Shown: positions 33,146 through 42,713 of the stretch, piece by piece
Layout of the letters: every line of letters begins with the position of its first letter
Numbering within the stretch: the stretch's first letter is position 1
NCBI GenBank assembly: GCA_002118135.1
Contig: BDIU01000313.1
Coordinates: 120,741-184,740 of the forward strand
DNA length: 64,000 bases
Source of the DNA: Trebouxia sp. TZW2008
Taxonomy: Eukaryota; Chlorophyta; Trebouxiophyceae; Trebouxiales; Trebouxiaceae
Direction: 5' to 3'
Translations under genes and position numbers: made by a program
The notes under the pieces: generated by a model
Told to the model about the DNA's origin: nothing
The model's input: the letters and a program-made list of their open reading frames with translations, nothing else
Databases searched by the model: none

Positions 33146-36100
33146 ATGAGTCAAGACACTGACAACCAGTTTAAGACTTCACATCCCTCTCCGGGCTTCA
33201 GTAGCCAAGACACTAATGGATATCATACTGATACCGATGGGAAGCGACGCGACCGACCCGAGGGCGATAAAGACTGGCTCTCGGACTTTCTAGGCAAGTT
33301 GACTGCGGCCGCTATGTGGACTGATATCGGCCTACCTTCCCGTCTCGGCGCCGCTCCCGTTCTGCTTTGCTGGTTTGACAATGAATGTCGATCTGCAGCG
33401 CATCTCTGGAATCCACAATTACGAAAAGCGTTCCAAAAGCTCGCGTGGGAGATGCTGCCAGACCTGCTACAGGACTCCTCGCCACCTTGGATGCAGAGCA
33501 TTACTCTCACGGAGTACGACAGCATTGTAACTCATGCGACGTTGGACGCCATCTTGCTTGCCGCTGACATTTTGGACGCAGACCAATCTGGGAGCTGCTG
33601 CTGCAGATTCAACTTTGGGAAAAGCCCTCCCAGACTGTCAAACTTCCATAGCTTCAAAGATAGTGCAAAGACAGATGATGCAATGGTCGCAATTGAGGCA
33701 GATGTTGACTGGCACAGTGAAATGGTATGGTATGAGTCATGCATTACACTATCATGCTTGACTTCCTGCTTAGGAATGCTGTTAGCCTCAAATTTTTGAG
33801 TCTGCTCTGCACGGCCCTTGCAGGCACAGCAATCTGAATTTGTTTCATGGCCCATCAGCTATTGTGTCAGGTCACAGCTGGTGTCTGCACATGTGTGAAT
33901 AGATAGACAACCAACTCACAACCAATCCAGCAACAGCCTCTCTTCCACAGTATCATACAGATCAGCAGCACGTTGCACTGCCATTCTTGACTTTGTCAAT
34001 GCTGCAGAATGTACAGTTGCGCATCAAGCCCATACCCAAACAGCTGACCTTCATACCATCAGCGTTGACCACGCTTGTCTCCAACATGGTCTCCTTCACA
34101 GTGAGTCTACCTCCCTTCGCCTGCTTTTTACATATGCCCCTGTATAATGCATAGCACTCGCCAGCTTCTCCATCATCATGATAACCATGACACTTTACCT
34201 ACATCGCTAGGTGTGTTTTGCCCAAGTTTTGTCTCGTCAGGCTCGCTTGTTCTGAGGGTCATGATAACGACAGTTGATGTCCAAGTGTTGAAAGTCAGAT
34301 AAAACTCTTTTCATCTGCTTAGAACATATGCCCCTTTATCATGCATAGCACTTGCCAGCTCGTCTGTTTTCATGCATTCATCAAACAATGCGCGCCAGAC
34401 AGGCTCAGCAGACCTAGCTAGGTACGTACTGGAGCAATCAACTGTCTGCAACCAATTCAGTCCTGTGCTCACCTAAATCAACTTAGCCACAATAAGATAT
34501 GACCTGCATCTGACACTTTCCAGCAATGACCATGATTTGTGAGCTTTTACCTCAGTCTGTGTTCTTCTTCCAGCTTTCCCCCCAGCGTTGTTTGCACGAT
34601 GCCATGGGTTCAAAAGCTTCATCCTGCTTTGTGCTGTGCCAGCTCGTATTGCTGCAGCCATATCTTACACAGCACAGCAGCCTCACCTTCAAAGCTAATG
34701 CTGAGAAAGCAGTCATGGCCTCTTCTGTTTGGGGTTGGCCAAATCATTGCTCTCCCTCGCCCTCGCCTTTGCCCGGGCACAGGTGTCAAATCACTCAATC
34801 AAATCATGGCTGACTGTAGGCCGGCATAGAGAAGCTACATGTAGTGGGCAGGATACGCATCACCTTTGACCCCCTGGTCAACAAGCTCCCAGTCATAGGA
34901 GCTGTCAAGGTCAGCTGCTTCTCGTGTTCACACACAAGCTCAAGTGCGCTTCACGTATTTGCCACTGATTGCCTCGCGACAAGCAGATAGTAAAGTCCAC
35001 CGAGAACAATGTGATGTTCGGCAAAGCAGTTCAAGATGTGCCGTGGCATCTGGGTCGCACATTTTGAGTCATGCCTGGAACAGTGAGTGACATATGACTT
35101 TGCATTGAAATCACAAGCAAGGTCACCCGTCAGCTGTCACAACTGCAGGTGGCCTTTGTAGAGCAGCCAGAAACTGTGGACTTTCATGTGACAGTGATGG
35201 GGGGTTCCACCTTATCAGGTCTCATTCCCAGTCTGAAGGCATGGCTGGTGGGCTTTGCGAGGGACAGCCTAATCAGCATGTACGTCATGCCAGAGCACTG
35301 GACCTACCGCCTTGACCCAGTAAGTCTTGCTTTGACGTTGATGATGCTCACGTGTTGCCTGGATGCTATAGGCTCTCTTTCATCAAACAACTGCGCAAAC
35401 TTGTGGCTTGAACTTGGTAGGCAACATGAGAGATAAGTCAGTGCTGATGCATGGCCTCCTGTGCTTTAGAAAAACAAGTGGCTAACTGGAAATTGTCAGG
35501 CGTTGAGTGCTGTAGCAACCTGTCAAACTGTCTGCTATCTGTCTAGCACATGAGGGTCTGCAGCAAAGTTACCATTATGGCCATCATTGCAACAGCGTTA
35601 CACCACCACACACCATTGTGCTCTTGTTACTAGTAAGGCATCACATCAGCATTTTCTAACTTTTTCTAACATGAGCAGGTCTGACATCAGCAGCGTCTTC
35701 AGAATATTTGCTGCTGCTTTGTTCCTTTGCAATTAGCTGCACCGCTTTCATTCTACCGTATGAATTTGTGTTGCATGTAATGCTGAATGGAATAAGCTTT
35801 GCAAACCTGTTGCTGTGTTGCAGAGCATCAAGGATGTTGCAGTGCCAGCAGGCATGCTTGAGATTGAAATTGTCGAGGCCCAGAATATCCCAAAGGGTGA
35901 CTACCTGTCAGACTCCAGCCCATATGTCGAGTAAGTATTTTGCATGCAAGCAAAGTCTGTTTCGACAGCGTCTTATGCAGCACAAAACCCTTAAAGAATT
36001 ACCTTGGCAGTGGAATGCTTGTTGACAGCTTTTTCGTGCCGGCAACACAAGGGTGCCAGACATGCGCCATATCTAGGTGGACATGGCAACAATTTTGGTA

Positions 36101-39100
36101 TTGAACAAATTATTGCATGTCTGATGATGCTGGACAACAAACAATGTTCAGGAGCAGACACTTGGTATTGTCGTTTCTGCTGTTGTGTGGTAGCGACAGC
36201 TATGACAGCAACATCTTTGCTTTGACTGTGTACGCTGTACCTGTGCCAATGCGCTTATGTTTGATGGTGACACATTCATGAGGCCATTGCTGCTGCTCAA
36301 TGTAAGATGCCTGCCCATGCTGCTATGGCAAATGAGTTTTGCTCATGAGGGAAGACACAATTGTTGTAACATCACCCATGTGGAACGTGTTTGTCATGCA
36401 GGATGTGGATGCGCATCTCCCAGAAGCGGCGAACCACCATTCAGCCAGAAGGCAAGCAGGCCACTTGGAATGAGTCATTCAAGCTGCCAGTACACATTGC
36501 AGAGACTCAGAAGTTAGAGCTGGTGCTGTATGACCATGACAACATTGGCTCAGACGATGAGCTAGGCAGGTCAGCAGCTTCTGATGGCGATAGTCATTGC
36601 ATGTTCACACTCAAGCTTGATCAATAGCAGAGGTCACCTTTTTGTGGAGTGAACAATGCCCGGGTGTTGTGTGATCATGAAAACATTGGCTCAGATTTCG
36701 AGCTAGGCAGGTCAGTGACTTATGGCAACAGTCATTGCATGCAAAATTGGGTGGCATGATCCCCCAAAAGCTCAATCCTGGTCTGCGTGCTGTATTGACC
36801 ATGACAACATTGGGTAAGATGATGAGCTAGGCAGGTCAGCAGCAGTGACCTTGACATGAACAGAGTTGAACCCGTGCTTGTGCCAGAGCAAGTCAGGTGA
36901 CAGGTACATCTCACCCTGTGACACCAGCAGCCTTGCAGCACATGCTTGATCTGGCAACCCATGATCAGCACACGTCATGGCAAGGCTGTGCACAATGCCA
37001 TCCAACGGACGCTGCCAACCCATGCTATACTGTGTGCATTCAGCCCTGTTGATGACTGCAGGCTCAAAATTGCCATCAAAGACCTGCCACCAGGCGAGCA
37101 ACAAGACATGTGGCTGGACTTTGACAACCCCAAAGAAGAGGTGCGCCCTCCACCATTTGACTATGTGTATGTCATATGAACCCGTCACCAAGTGCCTTGC
37201 AATATGTGTAAGGTCACATCAAAGCAACGCTTGCTTGCAATCTGATGGACTTTGAGCTAGAGGATGCAGAGATGCTCTTGCGTTGGCTTTCTTTCATTGT
37301 GCAGTTTTACAACCCTGTGTGAGCAATCTGCACCTGAGAAGCTTGCAAGACATATGCATGGGTTGCATTGCATGATGTGGTGGTGTACTGGCATGCAGAT
37401 CAAGCAGGATCAGCGGGCACAGCAGCATGACCTGGTCGCAGGTACCATGAAGCGCTACAAGGAAAGGGAGAACAGGAAAACACACAACTGCAAGCTGCAC
37501 CTACGCGTAAGCCCCTCTGCCTTTCTCTGAATCGACCATCCAGAGTCATGAAACATCCGCTGCTGGAATGCTTAGTGAATGACTTTGTTGACCACCGCAT
37601 CAGGGGCAATGTGTGCATCACAGCTTGGGCTGAAGATCTTGTTTTGGGCTAGGAGCAATTGAACCCTGTTCATACAAGTCATGTCCCAAAGTAGGTCCCA
37701 CAGGAACCTGTTTGGCGTAAGCTCAGCAGCACTTTTGAATGGTCTTTGCCACACCACCTACACTAACTGATCAGTCAGGCTTCAGTCAGGAAGCCTAAAC
37801 CCTGTAAGTCTTTGGCTTGATAGCTGACTGATAACGCACCATCAGCTTCGCCGAGATGCGTCTCACCCTCTTCAACCGCCCGTTGTTGTTCTCTATTCAA
37901 GCAGCGCGCTCAGCAGAGCGAAAGCATGAAAGTGCCCGCTGATTTCTTGGATGTCAGAACCTCTGGCAAAGATAGAGTTGCGCTGAATACGATAGGCAAA
38001 GTTGCTGTGTTTGGCATAATCACTGGCGTGCATTGCGATGTAGGACCGACTTGATACGAGTGTGTGCCTTGTGTCACAAGTACCTGCAGACTGCAGCAGC
38101 AGGTCACTGCGCATCTGTGCATTCCGTATGATATGTCTGCTGAACGCACACATAATGCTGAAATGCACAGATGTGCGATGGGCTGCTGCAGCCGTCTGCA
38201 GTTGTTGGTCAACACAAGGCACAGACAACAATCTGTCACCCGAAGTGCTACTTTGCATCTGATTGCTCAAAGTGACAGTCAATTGGCTGATACAGCGGCC
38301 AGTAGGTGTGCCGTCACCAGCAAGGACATGTGCATTGCACCAACCGCTAGTAGTATGTTGCTGCCGTCTGCAAGCGCTTTTGGCCTGGTCAGAAGGCAAC
38401 ATGTCACCTTAGTTAACAATTTGCCGTCCTCACCTTGACCAAAAGCATCTGCAGACTGGAGTCACACACCACTGCGCATCTGTACATTGCATATGCTATG
38501 TCTACCAAATGCTCTTTGCTGAAATACCATTGATGACAACGCTTCATCATCAAGCCTTTGTTGCAAATGTACAATCTGAGTCAGGCCAATGGCGCAAAGC
38601 TCACAACACATACAGCCACCCCATCAAAACCCTGACCCATTTGCAGTGCTTGGTCATGAGTGGCTATCTGCAAGTTCTAGTCACCTGCAACTGAGGCTCT
38701 GTGTCTGTTTGCTTGTGACGGGTATTGCCAGCATATAGCGCACAGCTCAGCACAGCACAGACCAGAGCGTTGTCAGCTGTAGAGAGCCTCAGATTCTCTC
38801 AGTGCATCAGCTGCAGCATAGGATTGCCTGCGCTTTAGATCTCTTGTTGGTTTGATTCATATTCTTGGAATGCTGCAGCTGAAGTACCATCCCATGAAGC
38901 AGGACGAGATGGATGCAATAGCAGAAGCTCAGTCCAAGCATGACATGAGCATTCTGTACAACCACCCAAGGCTGAAGAGTATAGCTGGGCAGGGTGTGAT
39001 CACCATCAAGCTCAAGTCAGTAGACCGTATGGTGCGGCCTGCCTACTGGCGAGGCACACACAAGCATGTGTAAGCTTCTCTCAAATTCCTGTCTTTGACA

Positions 39101-40675
39101 TGATGCGTATGACACTGCACACACAAAGCATGTGCAGGTCCTCTCTATCAGGCACAATCTACTTGCAGTGCTGTCGCAATACGGACTACTTGTGCTTTGA
39201 CAGGGCAGATGGGCACACGCAGCATCTTTCCTTCATCTTGTCACGCTCCATTCCTCTTTGTGTCTCTGTGCGCATATTGTCACCGCACTGTTCCAAGTCC
39301 CTTCTGTACCTAATGCTCACATCTTTTGATGTACATGCTGCATGTCTTTGCATCTGTGCTTGCTGCTGCAGTCATATGCTGGCTAAATGCTTGAGCAATT
39401 GCTGAGTTCAAGTCAGAACAATCTGTTATGTGAATTGTGGAATGCGGTAGCAACACACCAACGACCATGTGCATTGTACTTGCAGCAAGGTCAAGTGCAG
39501 CTTTGGTAAGGATGTGAAGCACTCTCAGCTGAAACGTGGCAGCAGTCACAACTGCAGAATAGATGAGACGATACAGCTTGAAGTCACAGGAGATTCTGGT
39601 ACGGCTGCTTGACTGCGTGCAGTCTCCTGTACAGCCTGCGAGTGTGCCTAGGCTCAGACTGTTCACAAATTGGAGTCTGATTGTATTCAGCAGATGTCAG
39701 AAACTTCCGCCTTGATGGCGTGGAAACCACACCTTTTAGTTGTATGAGAAGTGACCTTATCAATCTGATGCGCAACAGAAGAGCGTCTCAGACTCTCTTG
39801 TAAAGCCCACTGCGTTACATTGTCAGAGTAGGCCCAGGGCAGCCAAGACATATCCCAGCATAAACAGCACATGCAAACAAGCCAAAACACAAGGAGCTTG
39901 TGTGCTGTTGTTAGCCTCACCACAGTCATAGTGTTTTGCACAGACCTTGCAAGCTGCATCGCTGCCTCATACAATCTTGAAATGTTGTGACACGTCCAGC
40001 AAACATTGCCATGTTGCCTGTTGCTCTGGGGTCAGCAGATCATCTCATTCATTTTACACGTGTGTCAGCCGGGCTCAGCAGGCCCAGCTAGGTGCATACT
40101 CGAGCAATCAACTGTCTCCAACCAGTTCAGTCACGTGCTAAGCTAAACCCTCTGTATTCAGCAGATGATGCAGATTGCTTGCAGCTAGCAACACATGTGC
40201 TCTGTTGCAGAACATCAGAACCATGATGACATCATCATAGAAGTTCATGAGACCAAGTGGTGGCAGAAGAATGTAGAGGTAACACGTGCCCCATGCAACC
40301 TTCACTGTCATATTTGCGCAAATTGGCAAGCCAGCAGCTTGCACACCCTCACAGACATAGTGAATAGACCTCATGCGCCTCGTTCAATTCTACACTGCAT
40401 ATGTGCGCATTGCGAAGTGCATCAGTGCCTGCTGTGTCCAGCATTTGTTTGAGTTGTGGTGCACTGTGTATGCACCTGTATCTCATAACAGAGAGGTTGT
40501 GATCAGTTTCCTTTCTGTGCTGCAGGGTGTCATGAAAGTGTCTTTGTTTGAGTTGAAAAAGCACACCAAGATGGCAGGCAAGAAGAAGCTACAGCATGGC
40601 AACAGCCCAGATGCAAGGTTGGAGCTTGAGATGGAATGGAGCTCTTACCTGGGCTCAGACGATCAAGGGGAGTAG
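33146..40675 (+). CDS. SMP-C2 domain protein 2 (tandem paralogue), 572 aa
   Basis: Exons: 33146-33293, 33399-33513, 33607-33724, 34008-34100, 34820-34909, 35149-35319, 35824-35930, 36402-36569, 37062-37140, 37399-37506, 38879-39069, 39486-39598, 40211-40278, 40526-40675 (TAG). Exons 2-9, 11 and 13 have exactly the same length as in the gene before it, and all phases match, so the two arose by tandem duplication. Protein layout is the same: disordered N-terminus, SMP module (HLWNPQLRKAFQKLAWEMLP, LRIKPIPKQ, FHVTVMGGSTLSGLIPS), C2 domain, then a C2-like tail (GVITIKLKSVDRMV, CRIDETIQLEV, IIEVHETKWWQKNVEGVMKV). In C2 loop 1 the usual SDPYV reads SSPYV, losing one calcium-ligand Asp, while loop 3 (YDHDNIGSDDELGR) is intact. 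Intron 1 has a GC donor where the paralogue has GT. Introns 1 and 2 are multiples of three without stops, so retention would not break the frame. Confidence 0.93.
34397..34480 (+). repeat. Dispersed ~85-bp repeat, copy 2
   Basis: In intron 4 of SMP-C2 gene 2. Shares GGCTCAGCAGACCTAGCTAG, GGAGCAATCAACTGTCT and CAGTCCTGTGCT with the other copies. Confidence 0.8.
36626..36845 (+). repeat. Two ghost copies of exon 36402-36569 (3' part plus donor)
   Basis: Copies at about 36630-36715 and 36780-36842 repeat the exon end (YDHDNIGSDDELGR) and its GGCAGGTCAG donor. The first carries DFELG in place of DDELG; the second has a stop. Confidence 0.88.
38064..38530 (+). repeat. Duplicated ~100-bp intron block
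   Basis: The stretch near 38085-38165 (CTGCAGACTGCAG... CACTGCGCATCTGTGCATT) recurs near 38448-38525 with about 75-80 percent identity by eye. It lies within intron 10 of SMP-C2 gene 2, without exon homology. Confidence 0.55.
40067..40148 (+). repeat. Dispersed ~85-bp repeat, copy 3
   Basis: In intron 12 of SMP-C2 gene 2. It is the copy closest to a consensus: GGGCTCAGCAGGCCCAGCTA, GAGCAATCAACTGTCTCC, AACCAGTTCAGTCACGTGCT. Confidence 0.8.
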
Positions 40676-41116
40676 CATGTTGCTGCACGCCATGCTTCTC
40701 TGCTCTGTTGCCACCTGACATGCATTGAACTGCTGGCAGCAGTCAAAGAACACAAAGGACAAAAGAGAAGGTAAAATCTACCTCATTAGCCGTCATGGCG
40801 GCAGCGCCTAAGAGCAGAAGCAGCCCAGGCCTGACTGCAAGCCTTTGGTCTTGTGCAGAGCAGCACCATGAATACAGTTGTTTCACCCAATTGCCAAGCG
40901 GCGTTGCCTGTTTTGGCAGTAACATTAGCCTGTTTTGCCCCCCAGTGCCAAGATGTACACATGACCGCCGTGCAGCAAAGTAATTTGGCTGTGGCGCATG
41001 CACAGCAGCATGCATGGCGTGATACAACGTCTTGTCAATTTTGGTACAGCTTTCAGCTCGCCCAATTTTCATCCTCAAACTCTAACGCAAGGGTACAAAG
41101 TAGTCAGCTTCGCTTC

Positions 41117-41121
41117 TTACA
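41117..41121 (-). terminator. Candidate TGTAA polyadenylation signal, METTL10-type gene
   Basis: Minus-strand TGTAA about 295 bases past the stop at 41414. Confidence 0.4.
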
Positions 41122-41222
41122 AATTTGCCCCTGACAAACGGTCTACATGCACTACAAGTGTATTCTGTACAGTAGTCTTGCTTTCTGCTAAAGATCCCCT
41201 AGCAGCGGGAGATAGATTTTAT

Positions 41223-41227
41223 TGTAA
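41223..41227 (+). terminator. Candidate TGTAA polyadenylation signal, SMP-C2 gene 2
   Basis: Plus-strand TGTAA about 550 bases past the stop at 40675. It lies beyond the opposite-strand signal, so the two 3' ends may overlap. Confidence 0.35.
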
Positions 41228-41413
41228 TTAACGATATCGCACAGTGCATACAGCATTTGTCCAAAAGTCGTACCTTTGTCAGCATCATGTGCATTGTCCT
41301 GACTCCTTCACGTCTGTGAGGTGCAGCAAGGCAGTATTGCAATTAATGCAGCAAAAGACGTCGTTTGATCATGCGTCATTGCATGGCATTGCTGCTGCAT
41401 ACATGCCTGTGAC

Positions 41414-42587
41414 TCACAGCAGCTTTCTGAAGGCCACTGTACATACTTTGGTGCCCTCTACACCCGCAAACTTGAACTTAGGATAAGTCTTGACATGATC
41501 TACATATTGGAATAATTGTTGATGCTGACTTATGCCATGCTGTTGTGCATCATCATGCCCTGCAGCTGATGCCAGGCTATCTTGTGTTGAGTGGCAGAAC
41601 TCCTGACATAGCTCTTCCTTAGTACTGTTGCATGAGGTTATCACCTGCGTGCCAGCAGCCAAGCATTGCAGCAATCAACACAGCCGCCTAATTTCCTTAG
41701 AACAAAAGCCAGCCAGCTGCATAACAAGGCGCAATACAGCCTGGCCAAAAACGCTTACCAGTAGACCTTCAGTGTCTAGAAGGGACCACACGCTATGCTG
41801 ATACAATGCTCTGCAAAGAGCAGTACATTGACTGCTGCATTCTTTGCGTATTGCTCCAGACTGTGCACTGTTTTTGCATGTTTCAAACTTTACCTGTTGA
41901 CTTCAGCGTTTTGCGTCAAGCCAACCGCGTCCAATGTGCCTTTGTCTGTGACAACATCAAACCTGTGCGTGCAAGAATAAGCGTGAAATAATGCTGCTTG
42001 ATCTATGAAGATGTTGGAAGGCAAGTGAAATCTGGGTCATCACCTGCCTGCTTGTCAAGCGCGTTTGTAGGAGATCGTCTTCCTGTACATCAGGCTTTCT
42101 TTGTGAAGCTGAACAAAGTTCGTGTTGCTGTGCATAGCAAGTCATGCCGCATACCCACCACAAGTCTGATCTGCGTCGTAGCATGCTTGCGCAAGACATG
42201 CTGAGCCAGCAGAATGGACTGAGCAGAGTAGTCTGAAGCTGTCAGGTTGCGATACCCTAGCTGCCAGAGCTGCAGCGGTAATAACGCATTGCCAGTCCCG
42301 ACATCCAAGATCCTCAACTTGAGATTGTGCGGAGTCTGCCTGGACAGCAGGTCGTGCAACCAGTTGACCATGCATCGCATGACATCTTCTCCGAACCTGC
42401 GAGACAGCACTTGTTAGTCAGGGTGTAGTGCTTCAAATGCAACAGCTGGTTGACTGTTCACGTACCAGACTTCCCCCTCATCGCCCGTTTGCTCTAAATT
42501 TTCGAGCTCTCGCTCATACGTGCCGTCCCAGAATTCACGCTTTCCGAGTTCGCACTCGGAGTCGCTGCCGTCGTCCGACGAGCTCAT
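41414..42587 (-). CDS. EEF1AKMT2: eEF1A lysine methyltransferase, METTL10/EEF1AKMT2 type, 248 aa
   Basis: SAM-dependent methyltransferase. The animal and yeast relatives (METTL10, Efm4) methylate a lysine of elongation factor 1A in the cytosol. Minus-strand exons: 42466-42587 (ATG), 42155-42396, 42048-42078, 41894-41962, 41759-41810, 41414-41644 (TGA). The sum is 747 nt, all phases agree. Family signatures: KREFWDGTYERELENLEQTG near the start, GEVWFGEDV, SAM-binding ILDVGTGNALLPLQLWQLGY, ASDYSAQSILLAQ, VVTDKGTLDAVGL, VITSCNSTKEEL and YVDHVKTYPKFKFAGVEG at the end. Exon 3 is only 31 nt and must use a GC donor, because a GT four bases further on would break the frame. Divergent from RRN3 with 126 bp between the start codons. 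No ghost copies noticed. Confidence 0.94.
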
Positions 42588-42713
42588 ATGAAGGTCTGGC
42601 AGTGCAAGCGGCTTCTCGCAATTGTTTTCGACTGATTTTACATGGCCTGTGACAGCAAATATCCACAATGGCAGGCTGTATTGAGTTGCGCAGCTCTGCG
42701 GTATGCATGGCGC
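42588..42713. promoter_or_regulatory. Compact bidirectional promoter, METTL10-type gene / RRN3
   Basis: Only 126 bases separate the two start codons, so both 5' untranslated regions and any core promoters must fit here. I see no TATA box. Confidence 0.65.

Larger units (their letters stand above)
40676..41413. other. Convergent intergenic gap, no gene seen
   Basis: Holds the 3' ends of SMP-C2 gene 2 (+) and the METTL10-type gene (-). The short open frames here have no domain and no phase-consistent partners. Confidence 0.75.

Noticed and set aside
33095..33799. Single 234-codon open frame on +
   Set aside because: It contains exons 1-3 of SMP-C2 gene 2 plus two stop-free introns. The paralogue shows the correct exon limits.
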